Source: Acidimicrobiales bacterium
GTDB lineage: Bacteria; Actinomycetota; Acidimicrobiia; Acidimicrobiales; VFJN01
Assembly: GCA_035316325.1 (NCBI GenBank)
Contig: DATHJB010000088.1
Coordinates: 1 to 55,987, forward strand
Direction of reading: 5' to 3'
DNA length: 55,987 nt
A model generated the notes under the pieces. The model was not told the origin of the DNA and did no database searches. It saw only the letters and a program-made list of their open reading frames with translations. Below, one piece after another: positions 24,074-32,394 of the stretch (the stretch's first letter is position 1; every line of letters begins with the position of its first letter). A program made the translations under genes and the position numbers.

Positions 24074-26814
24074 GACGACGGCTCCCCGGTGTCGGCCGGG
24101 CCATCGTCGGCCTGGTCGTCGTCGTCCTCCCCCTCACGGTCGAGGCGGGACGACGCGGCGACGACCCCACGCAGCAGGGCGTCGGCGGCCTGGCGGGCCG
24201 ACGTGGCCGTGGCCGGCTCGGGGGCGATGTCGCCCACCTGCCGCAGGAGGTCGATGAGGGTCTTGATGTTGCGGACGAAGTCGCCGCCCGACAGGTCCTC
24301 GTCGTCGAGCACGTCGGCCAGCGGCTCCCCCGCCGCCCAGGCGTGAGCCAGCGCCAGGAACCCGGGGTCGGGCAGCCGGGTGGCCGGCAGGCCGGCGGCG
24401 CCCTCGTTCCCGGTCAGCTCCTCGGCCAGCTGCTCGATGCGACCCCACCGCTCGCGGACCTGCCGCGACGGGAACCACGGCGTCGGGCTGGCCGTCGGCC
24501 CCCGGTGCTCGTAGGTGAAGCACGACACCAGGCCCGCCATCGTGGCCGGGTCGAGGTCGTCGAGGATGCCACTGCACATCGCCTCGGCCACCAGCAGATC
24601 GCACTCGTGGTAGGTGCGGGCCAACACCGTGCCCCGGTCGGTGAGCGCCCAGCCGTCGAGGTAGCCCCACGACTCCAGCAGGCGCAGCACCCGGTCGAAG
24701 CGCCGGGCCAGCGACTCGGTGCGCGACCGGACCTCGCGGCGCAGGTCCTCCAGCTCCTTCTCGGCCCGCTCGGCGTGGGCGGCGGAGCGGAGGTGGCGCT
24801 CGCGGTCAGGGCAGGCGTCGACCGGGTGCTCCGCCACCAGGCCGGCGAGGTCCTGAACTGGCACCTCTTCACGTTGCTCGCCGTCGCCGCCCGGGTCCAG
24901 AGGGTCGGGCGCCTTTTCGTCGCGGGGCCGACTGTGGCCGAAGCGGGAGCGCTTGAGGGCGTCGGCCACCTCGTGCTGGAACGCCCGGGAGCCAGGCTCG
25001 TAGGGCACCGGCAGCTCGACGTGGCCCACCCGCACCGGCGCCTGCGTGAGCTTGCCCCCGTCGAGCAGCACCCGCTCGCCGTCGACGTCGACCGTCTGGA
25101 CCCGCACGGAGCCACCCTTGCGGAACGCCACCGACAGGACCGCCAGCCGCTCGCCGTCCACCTCCACGACCACGCCCGGCTGCAGTCGCGACAGGGCGAA
25201 GCGCAGGCCGCTGGTGGTCGCCGCCGTGCGGGAGCGCTGCTGCTCGGTGGCCTCGCGCACCAGGCGGCGGTACTGCTCGACGTCGCCGCGCTCGCACTGC
25301 GCCTCGGCCTGCAGCGACTTGACCCGCTCCTCGGTGCGCTCGATGCGGGTCTCCATGCGCACCACCGCCCGGTCGGCCTGGAACTGGGCGAAGCTCAGGT
25401 TGAGCAGGTGGTGGGCGTCGGCCGGCTCGTAGCGCCGCACCAGGTTGGCGGCCATGTTGTAGGTGGGGCGGAACGCCGAGCGCAGGGCGTAGGTGCGGCT
25501 CGACGCCAGCGACGCCACCTGCTCGAACGGCACGAACGGCGACCACAGCACGATGGCGTAGCCGAGCTCGTCGATCCCCCGCCGACCGGCGCGCCCGGTG
25601 AGCTGGGTGTACTCCCCCGGCGTGAGGAAGGCCCGGGCCTCGCCGGTGAACTTGGTGAGCCGCTCGATCACGACCGAGCGGGCCGGCATGTTGATGCCCA
25701 CGGCCAGGGTCTCGGTGGCGAACACGGCTTTGACGAGGCCCTCGGTGAAGCAGGCCTCGACGGTCTCCTTGAACGGCGGGACCATGCCGGCGTGGTGGGC
25801 GGCGATCCCCTGCTCCAGCGCCAGGAGCCAGCGGTCGTAGCCGAGGACGGCGAGGTCGTCGTCGGTGAGCGTCGCCGTGCGCTCCTCGGCGATCGCCCGG
25901 ATGCGGGGGCGCTCGTCGGGGCTGGTGAGCCGCAGCCCGGCGTCGACGCAGGCGCTCACCGCCTCCTCGCAGCCCATCCGGCTGAAGAGGAAGTAGATGC
26001 TCGGCAGCATGGCGCGCTCGTCGAGCAGGTCGATCACGTCGGGCCGGCGAGGCGTGAAGAACCGCCGCCGCCCCCGGGGCGGGCCGTGACGACCCTGACG
26101 CCCGCGGCCGTTGCCGTTGCGGCCCCGGTCCCCGTCGGAGTCGAGCCGCTCGGCCTCGGGGTTCGGTTGGCCGTCGACCAGCGTGGGCATCAGGTGCACG
26201 TGCTCGCTGGAGCGGTCGCCCACCAGGTAGAGGTTGCGCAGCTCGACCGGCCGGCGTTCCTCGAGCACCAGCGCCGTGGAGCCCCGCACGGTGGTGAGCC
26301 ACTCGGCGACCTCCTCCGCGTTCGACACCGTGGCCGAGAGGCACACCAGCTGGACCGTCGGCGGCAGGTGGATGATCACCTCCTCCCACACCGGGCCCCG
26401 GTAGGTGTCCTGCAGGTAGTGGACCTCGTCGAGGATCACGAAGCGCAGGCCCTGCAGGGCGTGGGACCCCGCGTAGATCATGTTGCGGAGCACCTCGGTG
26501 GTCATCACCACGGCCGGGGCGTCGCCGTTGATCGAGTTGTCACCGGTGAGGAGCCCGACGTTGGCGGAGCCGTGCCGGCGCGCCAGGTCGCTGTACTTCT
26601 GGTTCGACAGCGCCTTGATCGGGGTGGTGTAGAAGGCCTTGCCACCCTCGGCCAGGGCGCGGGCCACGGCGTGCTCGGCCACCACGGTCTTGCCCGACCC
26701 GGTGGGCGCGGCCACCAGCACCGACTGCCCCTGGTCGAGGGCCTCTATCGCCCGCAGCTGGAAGGCGTCGAGCTCGAAGTCGTAATCCGGTCGGACCCCA
26801 CCGGGGTCGGTCAC
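24070..26814 (-). CDS. helY: DEAD/DEAH-box helicase, Ski2/Mtr4-like (HelY)
   Basis: An SF2 helicase of about 914 residues, homologous to mycobacterial HelY (Rv2092c) and eukaryotic Ski2/Mtr4 RNA helicases. Motif I is AAPTGSGKTVVAE, motif Ia TTPIKALSNQKY, motif II VILDEVHYLQD (a DEVH box), motif III LSATVSNAEE, motif V FATETLAVGINMPARSVV, and motif VI QLTGRAGRRGID. An insert around DRGRNGNGRGRQGRHG is disordered. The C-terminal half is a long helical domain. GTG at 26814 overlaps the tatC stop by four bases (GTGA) and follows AGGA at six bases; an ATG at 26850 inside tatC is an alternative. The tatC-helY order matches Mycobacterium. Confidence 0.92.
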   Translation of the reverse strand: MTDPGGVRPDYDFELDAFQLRAIEALDQGQSVLVAAPTGSGKTVVAEHAVARALAEGGKAFYTTPIKALSNQKYSDLARRHGSANVGLLTGDNSINGDAPAVVMTTEVLRNMIYAGSHALQGLRFVILDEVHYLQDTYRGPVWEEVIIHLPPTVQLVCLSATVSNAEEVAEWLTTVRGSTALVLEERRPVELRNLYLVGDRSSEHVHLMPTLVDGQPNPEAERLDSDGDRGRNGNGRGRQGRHGPPRGRRRFFTPRRPDVIDLLDERAMLPSIYFLFSRMGCEEAVSACVDAGLRLTSPDERPRIRAIAEERTATLTDDDLAVLGYDRWLLALEQGIAAHHAGMVPPFKETVEACFTEGLVKAVFATETLAVGINMPARSVVIERLTKFTGEARAFLTPGEYTQLTGRAGRRGIDELGYAIVLWSPFVPFEQVASLASSRTYALRSAFRPTYNMAANLVRRYEPADAHHLLNLSFAQFQADRAVVRMETRIERTEERVKSLQAEAQCERGDVEQYRRLVREATEQQRSRTAATTSGLRFALSRLQPGVVVEVDGERLAVLSVAFRKGGSVRVQTVDVDGERVLLDGGKLTQAPVRVGHVELPVPYEPGSRAFQHEVADALKRSRFGHSRPRDEKAPDPLDPGGDGEQREEVPVQDLAGLVAEHPVDACPDRERHLRSAAHAERAEKELEDLRREVRSRTESLARRFDRVLRLLESWGYLDGWALTDRGTVLARTYHECDLLVAEAMCSGILDDLDPATMAGLVSCFTYEHRGPTASPTPWFPSRQVRERWGRIEQLAEELTGNEGAAGLPATRLPDPGFLALAHAWAAGEPLADVLDDEDLSGGDFVRNIKTLIDLLRQVGDIAPEPATATSARQAADALLRGVVAASSRLDREGEDDDDQADDGPADTGEPSS

Positions 26815-27563
26815 GAGGAGTCCTGGAGAGCCCGCCCGCGTGTCATCCATCGGCCGATCAGGATGGAGATCTCGTAGAACACGACCATCGGGACCGACAA
26901 CGCCAACATGCTGAACGGGTCGCCCGAGGGTGTGATGACGGCGACGACCACCGTGATGCCCACGTAGGCGTAGCGCCGCACGCGTCGCAGCGTGTCCGGC
27001 TGCAGGATCCCGGCCAGTTGCAGGAACACCAGTACGACGGGGAACTCGAACCCCACCCCGAAGGCCAGCATCATGTACACGACGAGCTGGAGGTACTTAC
27101 CGGGACTGTAGAACTGGGTGAGGCTGTGGCCGCCGATGTCGCCCAGCCACTCCAGCGCCTTGGGCATCGTCCAGTACGCGAGCCATGCGCCTATCCCGAA
27201 CAGCGCCAGCGCCGAGGCCACGAACGGCACCGCGTAGCGCTTCTCGTTGTCGTAGAGGCCCGGGCTGATGAACCGCCAGACCTGCCACAGCAGCACCGGC
27301 ATGGCCAGGGCCAAGGCGCCGTAGGTGGTCAGCTTGATCCGCACACCGAACCCCTCGAGCGGGTCGGTCTGCAGGAGGCCGTCGTTGTCGGGGAAGGCCT
27401 TGTTGTAGGGCTCGAGCAACAGGTCGAAGACGTCGTTGTAGAAGACCGTCACGATGAGCATCCCGACGGCGACGGCCAGGACGCTGATCACGAGCCGCTT
27501 GCGCAGCTCGGCCAGGTGCTCGACCAGGGTCATCTGGCCGCCGGCGGCCGTGGTGGTGCTCAC
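26811..27563 (-). CDS. tatC: Sec-independent protein translocase TatC
   Basis: A 250-residue, six-helix membrane protein, the receptor subunit of the twin-arginine translocase that exports folded proteins. It has the cytosolic N-terminus with HLAELRKRLVIS, which carries the glutamate used in signal recognition, then WRFISPGLYDNEKRYAV and the conserved periplasmic and helical segments through FEFPVVLVFLQLAG and ITPSGDPFSMLALSVPM. The GTG start overlaps the tatB-like stop by four bases and the 3' end overlaps helY, so all three are co-translated. Confidence 0.95.
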   Translation of the reverse strand: MSTTTAAGGQMTLVEHLAELRKRLVISVLAVAVGMLIVTVFYNDVFDLLLEPYNKAFPDNDGLLQTDPLEGFGVRIKLTTYGALALAMPVLLWQVWRFISPGLYDNEKRYAVPFVASALALFGIGAWLAYWTMPKALEWLGDIGGHSLTQFYSPGKYLQLVVYMMLAFGVGFEFPVVLVFLQLAGILQPDTLRRVRRYAYVGITVVVAVITPSGDPFSMLALSVPMVVFYEISILIGRWMTRGRALQDSS

Positions 27564-28060
27564 GATGCGGCGCGCTCGCCGTCGGCGGGCGGCTCGTCGT
27601 CGACCGGGGCGACGACGTCATCGGTCTCAGCCTCGGCGTCGGCCTCGACGGCCGGCTCGGGCTCGGGGGTCACGGGCTCCGGCGGGTCGTCGTCGATGGA
27701 GGGGTCCTTGCCGTCACTCGACGACGCAGTGTCGATCACGTCCACATCGATGGGTTCGGCACCGGTCGGGTATTGGACGGCGGCGGCCGGCCCGGGCGCC
27801 AGCTCCCCCGGCTTCGCCGCGCTGTCGACGTCGTCGGTCTTGTCGCCCTTGTCTGCCGACCGGATCCGGTCGATGTCGCTCTCGACCTCGCTGTCCTCGA
27901 GTGCGTTGCGCAGCTCCTCCTGGAAACCGCTGGAGATGCGACGCAGCTCGCCCAACACCCGCCCCGCCGTGCGCACGGCCTCGGGCAGCCGGCTGGGCCC
28001 CAGCACGATCAGCGCCAGGGCGAGGATCGCGATCACCTCGCCGGGGCCGATGTTGAACAT
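27560..28060 (-). CDS. tatB: Twin-arginine translocase subunit TatB-like
   Basis: A 166-residue protein with a short N-terminal transmembrane helix (MFNIGPGEVIAILALALIVL), a hinge GPSRLPEA and an amphipathic helix, then an acidic, Pro-rich tail of about 100 residues. MFNIG plus a conserved glutamate and GPxRLP match TatB better than TatA, whose typical start is a GxxW/LLIL with FG hinge. The tail is longer than in most TatB proteins. No second TatA gene is present in the window. It is the first gene of a tat-helY cluster; TatC starts within its stop codon. Confidence 0.85.
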   Translation of the reverse strand: MFNIGPGEVIAILALALIVLGPSRLPEAVRTAGRVLGELRRISSGFQEELRNALEDSEVESDIDRIRSADKGDKTDDVDSAAKPGELAPGPAAAVQYPTGAEPIDVDVIDTASSSDGKDPSIDDDPPEPVTPEPEPAVEADAEAETDDVVAPVDDEPPADGERAAS

Positions 28061-28103
28061 TCCGCCGAGTGTAGAACGACGCCGGACACCTCCTGCCAGC
28101 GTG

Positions 28104-28355
28104 TCAGTCGGCGTCCGGGGAATTCACGGGTTGTTCAGCGTCGCCGTCGTCCCAGTGCGACCAGAGCCGGTCGACGACGGGGCCGCTGCGGTTCAGCTCC
28201 CGCCGGACCGCGGCGATCGGCGGCCGCAGCTCACTCGTGCGGCGGACCGACCGGGCGAGGTCGAGGCTCAGCTCCTCCAGCGTGCGCAGGCGGCTCAGCA
28301 GCACGGCGACGGCAACCGTCACCGCCACCGCCGGGACCGCCCACAGCAGGCTCAC
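28104..28355 (-). CDS. Small membrane-anchored hypothetical protein
   Basis: An 83-residue protein with an N-terminal hydrophobic helix (LLWAVPAVAVTVAVAVLL) and a charged, helical cytosolic part (TLEELSLDLARSVRRTSELR). It begins with GTG, six bases after the upstream zinc-protein stop. No family identified. It may be a bitopic scaffold or regulator near the Tat system, but nothing in the sequence shows which. Confidence 0.6.
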   Translation of the reverse strand: MSLLWAVPAVAVTVAVAVLLSRLRTLEELSLDLARSVRRTSELRPPIAAVRRELNRSGPVVDRLWSHWDDGDAEQPVNSPDAD

Positions 28356-28361
28356 CGAGGC

Positions 28362-28703
28362 TCAGCGTCCTCGCTTGTGGGCGGCCAGCAGGTCGTTGAA
28401 CCAGCCCTTGCCCTCGAGCAGCTCGTGGAAGTCGAGCAGGTCGTCGTGGCTCAGCGGCGCACCTATCGGCCGTGGCTCGATCAGCTCGGCCGGCAGCGTC
28501 CACAGCTCCAGCCGTACGCCGGACGACACCAGCAGGTCGATGGTCGGTCGATCAGCGTCGCGCACCACGGGTCGGGTGCAATCCGGGCAGCGGAACACGT
28601 AGGTTCCGTTCTCTGTGTTCTCACACAACCGGACCACCAAGTCGCAGATGCCGAGCTCGACATCGCCACATTCGTTGCACGTCGCGCGGATCAGTGTCGC
28701 CAT
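28362..28703 (-). CDS. Conserved hypothetical protein with zinc-ribbon-like cysteines
   Basis: A 113-residue protein with RATCNECGDVELG near the N-terminus and YVFRCPDCTRPV about 30 residues later, i.e. two CxxC pairs spaced as in a zinc ribbon. One further cysteine pair (GICDL and RLCENT) lies between them. The C-terminal half has the pattern LSHDDLLDFHELLEG, a helical segment, and ends with a basic tail. The role is unknown. It is divergent from the GDPD gene and shares its promoter region. Confidence 0.75.
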   Translation of the reverse strand: MATLIRATCNECGDVELGICDLVVRLCENTENGTYVFRCPDCTRPVVRDADRPTIDLLVSSGVRLELWTLPAELIEPRPIGAPLSHDDLLDFHELLEGKGWFNDLLAAHKRGR

Positions 28704-28774
28704 GAGCTTCCCTCCGCACGTTGAGAGGGTGCGAACGGCCGATCATGACGCCGCTTCGCGCTGAACGGACGACG

Positions 28775-29503
28775 ATGGCCGTACGACTCCCCGCTCTCGT
28801 CACCCCGCCGATCGGCTTCGCGCATCGTGGAGCGCGTGCCGAGGCGCAGGACAACACCATCGAGTCCTTCACGTTGGCCCTGCAGATGGGCGCCACCGCC
28901 CTCGAGAGCGACGTGTGGCTGACCGCCGACGGCGAGGCCGTGCTCGACCACGACGGGATGATCGGCCGCCGACCGCGACGTCGCGCCATCCGGACGCTGC
29001 GCCGCTCCGAGCTGCCGTCGTACGTACCGACGCTCGAAGAGCTCTACGCCGGCTGCGGGGTGGCGCTGTCGCTGTCGCTCGACCTGAAGGACCCGGAGGC
29101 CTTCGAGCGAGTCGTCGACGTCGCCCGGGCGGCCGGGGACCCGGCGCCCGAGAACCTGTGGCTGTGCCACCACGACTGGGAGCTGGTGGCCGGCTGGCGC
29201 CACAAGGCCCCCGAGGCGCACCTGGTGGACTCGACGCGGCTGCATCGCATGAAGCACGGGCCGGAGCGCCGGGCCGCCGGGCTCGCCAAGGCCGGCATCG
29301 ACGCCGTCAACCTGCACCACTCCGACTGGACGGGCGGTCTCACCACCCTGTTCCACCGCTTCGGCGTGTTCGCCCTGGGCTGGGACGCACAACTGCCGCG
29401 GGTGCTCGACGAGCTGATCGACATCGGCATCGACGGCGTCTACAGCGACCACGTCGACCGGATGGTCGCCGCGCTCGCTCGCGCCTATCCGATGCCGGGT
29501 TGA
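28775..29503 (+). CDS. Glycerophosphodiester phosphodiesterase family protein
   Basis: A GDPD-fold hydrolase of about 242 residues, expected to cleave glycerophosphodiesters to glycerol-3-phosphate and an alcohol. The active site starts at FAHRGARAEAQDNTIESF (HRG with the following N and E), continues with ALESDVWLTADGEAVLDHD (ESD and HD), and ends with a GIDGVYSDHVDRM segment. ATG at 28775 was chosen; in-frame starts at 28745 and 28721 lie further upstream without better ribosome-binding sites. There is no signal peptide, so it is cytosolic. Convergent with lepB. Confidence 0.88.
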   Translation: MAVRLPALVTPPIGFAHRGARAEAQDNTIESFTLALQMGATALESDVWLTADGEAVLDHDGMIGRRPRRRAIRTLRRSELPSYVPTLEELYAGCGVALSLSLDLKDPEAFERVVDVARAAGDPAPENLWLCHHDWELVAGWRHKAPEAHLVDSTRLHRMKHGPERRAAGLAKAGIDAVNLHHSDWTGGLTTLFHRFGVFALGWDAQLPRVLDELIDIGIDGVYSDHVDRMVAALARAYPMPG

Positions 29504-29541
29504 GTCGCATCCGCCGAAAGACACGTCACCCCTCCTTCCTC

Positions 29542-30330
29542 TCACAACCCGCCGATGTCACCGAGTGGGTAGATGCGTACGAACGCGCGGCCGACGATCA
29601 GGTCCTCGTCGATCGTCCCGAAGTAGCGGCTGTCCTGGCTGTTGCCGCGGTTGTCGCCCATCACGAAGAACTCCCCCTCGGGGATCACCTCGGGAGCCAT
29701 GTCCTCGCCGTTCGGCATCACCGACAGCGTGCCCTCCGGGAGGTAGGGCTCGGGGAGCGGGTCGTCGTTGATGTGGATCACGCCGTCGACCGTCGAGATC
29801 GTGTCGCCCGGCAGCCCGATCACGCGCTTGATCAGGTCTTCGATGTCGTCGTCGGGGTTGGCCGACCGGGCCGCCTCCGGGCGGCGGAACACGATCACGT
29901 CGCCCCGGTTCACGTCGTGGAGCTTGTACGACAGCTTGTTCACCAGCACCCGGTCGCCCTTGTGCAGGGTCGGCTCCATCGAGTCGGACGGGATCCAGAA
30001 GGCCTGGATGAAGAACGTCCGCACCAGCAGGGCCACGAGGAGGGCGCCGCCGATGACCAGCAGCCACTCGACGGTGGTGCGGACGCGGCTCCGGCTCTTC
30101 TCGGGCTCGGGCGGTTTGGGCAGCAGGTCGTCGTCGTCGGAGCCGGCTCCGTTGCCGCCCCCGGCGCCACCGCTGCTGCCACCGTCGACGTCGCTGTCGT
30201 CGGTCAGGGTGCTGAGGGGCGCGGTCGACGGCACGTCGGACGATTCCGGCGCGGGCACGACCGTGGTCGGTCGGTCCCCGGCAGGATCGCCTTCGCTAGG
30301 GGATCGCGAGGGCAAGGGCTGGTCGGGCAC
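29542..30330 (-). CDS. lepB: Signal peptidase I
   Basis: A 262-residue type I signal peptidase, which removes signal peptides from exported proteins. A cytosolic, acidic and glycine-rich leader of about 85 residues precedes one transmembrane helix (WLLVIGGALLVALLVRTFF). The catalytic serine lies in WIPSDSMEPTL and the lysine in DLIKRVIGLPGD; the FVMGDNRGNSQDSRYFG box is also present. The GTG start follows a promoter-length gap after pafC's region. In M. tuberculosis lepB is elsewhere, so its place beside pafBC differs. Confidence 0.95.
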   Translation of the reverse strand: MPDQPLPSRSPSEGDPAGDRPTTVVPAPESSDVPSTAPLSTLTDDSDVDGGSSGGAGGGNGAGSDDDDLLPKPPEPEKSRSRVRTTVEWLLVIGGALLVALLVRTFFIQAFWIPSDSMEPTLHKGDRVLVNKLSYKLHDVNRGDVIVFRRPEAARSANPDDDIEDLIKRVIGLPGDTISTVDGVIHINDDPLPEPYLPEGTLSVMPNGEDMAPEVIPEGEFFVMGDNRGNSQDSRYFGTIDEDLIVGRAFVRIYPLGDIGGL

Positions 30331-30387
30331 GGCGGGACGAGGCTAGCGCCTGCTCACCGTCAGGTCGCGTTCACCGCTCCGACCACG

Positions 30388-31374
30388 TCAGATGTGGTCG
30401 TCATCCGACTCGTAGCGGGCGAGCACCCGCCGGGCGGCATCGCGCACGGTGGTGGTGAGCGCCGGATCGGTGGCGTCCAGCAGCGTCGCTTCGGGGCCGA
30501 GACGGAGCAGCAGGCGCTCCAGCCACGCCCGTGAGGTGACGGCCAGGCGCACCTCCAGCTTCCCTCCCGAACGCTCCGTCACGGCCTCGGTCGGGTACGT
30601 GTCGACCACCCAGCGGGCATCCGGCGGCAGCTCCAGCGTCACCCGCGGGGTGTCGGGCGCCACCGCCAGCAGCGCCGTCGGGCCATCGGCCGAGCCCTCG
30701 GGGCGGGTGAAGGTCACGTCGGTGGGCGCGACCGCCGCCACCCGGTCGACCCGGAACAGCCGCTCCCCGCCCGCCGAGTGGCAATGACCGAACACGTACC
30801 AGGCGCCGTCGGCGGCGAACACCCTGTAGGGGTCGACCTCGCGGACGGTGCGGGCGTCGCGGCTGTAGGCGAAGTAGTCGAGCCGCACCCGGCGCTGCTC
30901 CCGCACGGCACGACGCAGGGTGTCGAGGATCTCCGGCCGCGACGGGCCCAGGCGGATCGACAGGGCCTCGTCGGGGGCGATGTCGAGCATCTTGGCCAGC
31001 TTGCCCAGGCCGGTGGCCAGGGGGCCGGGCGGGCCGCTGTCGTCGCCGCCCCCCTCGGAGCCGACCAGCGCGGCGCCGGCCGCGACCAGGCCCAGCGCCT
31101 GGTTCGGGGTGAGGCGCAGCGGCCGGGAGAACACGTCGGCGAACCGCACCCACACCCGGTCGCCCTCGAACACCACCTCGATCAGCATGTCGGGCGTGTA
31201 GGGCGGCAGGCCCACGAACTGGATGACGTTCAGGTCGTCGAGCAGCTGGTTGCGCCCGATGCCGAACCGCTCGCACACGGCGCTGACCTTCGGCCCGTCC
31301 TGCGCCGCGATCCACGGCACGATGCTGAGCATCCTCAGCACCCTCGCGGGTGCCGACCGCCGGTCCCCGCTCAC
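30388..31374 (-). CDS. pafC: WYL-domain transcriptional regulator PafC
   Basis: A 328-residue WYL-type regulator that with PafB forms an activator of DNA-damage genes in mycobacteria. It has an N-terminal winged-helix (RVLRMLSIVPWIA, then VCERFGIGRNQLLDDLNVIQ) and the WYL domain beginning VRLDYFAYSRDARTVREVDP, with VFAADGAWYVFGHCHSAG, and a C-terminal WCX-like region. The GTG at 31374 is preceded by a G-rich stretch (ggggggtggggg). Longer upstream readings in this frame run through pafB and look non-coding. It lies 70 bases downstream of pafB, with a hairpin between them. Confidence 0.9.
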   Translation of the reverse strand: MSGDRRSAPARVLRMLSIVPWIAAQDGPKVSAVCERFGIGRNQLLDDLNVIQFVGLPPYTPDMLIEVVFEGDRVWVRFADVFSRPLRLTPNQALGLVAAGAALVGSEGGGDDSGPPGPLATGLGKLAKMLDIAPDEALSIRLGPSRPEILDTLRRAVREQRRVRLDYFAYSRDARTVREVDPYRVFAADGAWYVFGHCHSAGGERLFRVDRVAAVAPTDVTFTRPEGSADGPTALLAVAPDTPRVTLELPPDARWVVDTYPTEAVTERSGGKLEVRLAVTSRAWLERLLLRLGPEATLLDATDPALTTTVRDAARRVLARYESDDDHI

Positions 31375-31392
31375 CCCCCACCCCCCGGCAAG

Positions 31393-31433
31393 TTGCGTCC
31401 GAAAACCCGCACATGGCGGGAAGACGAACGCAA
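31393..31433 (-). repeat. Interrupted hairpin between pafB and pafC
   Basis: Outer arms ttgcgt (31393-31398) and acgcaa (31428-31433), plus an inner stem cccgc/gcggg around an acatg loop, fit a two-part hairpin in the 70-base pafB-pafC gap. It could attenuate or stabilise the message so that the two regulators are made in different amounts. It has no T-tract, so full termination is not expected. Confidence 0.4.
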
Positions 31434-31444
31434 TATCGGCTCGC

Positions 31445-32383
31445 TCATGCCGTCGCCAGCCGTTCGAGCCAGGTGACCATGTCGGCGCGGAGCTCGGGGG
31501 GCGCCAGCACCTCGGCGTGGTCGAGGAACGTGAGGGCGAGGGAGCGGAAGCTCTCCCGGTTGGTGACCGGCAGCTCGACCACCACGGAACCGTCTTCCCG
31601 GCGCTCCACCACCGACGCCGCCCCGAGGTGGTCGACCACCCAGGGTGCCTGCTCGGCATCCACCAGCAGGCGGGCCAGCACCGGGTCGCCGTCGCCCAGC
31701 TGCCACGGGTCGGCCGGGCCACCCGGGCCCCGGCTGCCGGCTCGGCGGGTGAAGGCGGGGCCGTCGAGCACCTCGACCTCGCCGTCGATGCGGTCGAGCC
31801 GGAAGATCCGCTCGTCCTTCCGGCTGTGGTCCCAGCCGCTCAGGTACCAGCGGCCCCGCTGGAAGTCGAGCCGGTAGGGGTCGACGGTGCGGGCCTGGTC
31901 GCGGTAGGTGAAGCGCAGCGGCCGGCGGTCGACGACGGCACCGAAGAAGGCGCCGAGGTCGGTGCGGCCGGGCAGAGCGGTCACGTCGACGTCGGTCGCG
32001 GACGCGACCGAGCGACCACCCAGAGCGCCCAGCTTGTCGAGGGCGTCGTCGGCCGCGGTGCCCTCCAGCCGCACCGCCGAGGCCGCCAGGTGGAGCGCCG
32101 CCAGCTCGTCGGGATCGAGGCCGGGGTCGGCCAGGTAGTAGCGGTCCTTGGGGATGCGGTAGCCGTCGACCACCGGCAGCACCCCGGGCACCTCCTCCAC
32201 CACCAGCGGGATGCCCATGTCGCGCAGGTCGCGCTTGTCGCGCTCGAAGGCCTGCCGGAAGGCCGTCAGGTCGGCCGGGTAGCCCTCCATCCGGTCCTGG
32301 ATCTCCTGGGCGGCCAGCGGCCGGGGCGTCTCGATCAGCAGCGCGGTGAGGTTGAGCAGCCGCTCCAGCTTGACCTTCGACAT
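31445..32383 (-). CDS. pafB: WYL-domain transcriptional regulator PafB
   Basis: A 312-residue partner of PafC. The N-terminus MSKVKLERLLNLTALLIETP with a winged-helix is typical of PafB, followed by YRIPKDRYYLADPGLDPDEL. The WYL domain is LRFTYRDQARTVDPYRLDFQ and GRWYLSGWDHSRKDERIFRLD. The PafBC complex is known in mycobacteria to drive the LexA/RecA-independent DNA-damage response. The ATG at 32383 starts 11 bases after the DUF3866 gene stop. Gene order pafA-DUF3866-pafB-pafC parallels pafABC in Mycobacterium with one added gene. Confidence 0.92.
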   Translation of the reverse strand: MSKVKLERLLNLTALLIETPRPLAAQEIQDRMEGYPADLTAFRQAFERDKRDLRDMGIPLVVEEVPGVLPVVDGYRIPKDRYYLADPGLDPDELAALHLAASAVRLEGTAADDALDKLGALGGRSVASATDVDVTALPGRTDLGAFFGAVVDRRPLRFTYRDQARTVDPYRLDFQRGRWYLSGWDHSRKDERIFRLDRIDGEVEVLDGPAFTRRAGSRGPGGPADPWQLGDGDPVLARLLVDAEQAPWVVDHLGAASVVERREDGSVVVELPVTNRESFRSLALTFLDHAEVLAPPELRADMVTWLERLATA

Positions 32384-32394
32384 CTCCGCCCAGA

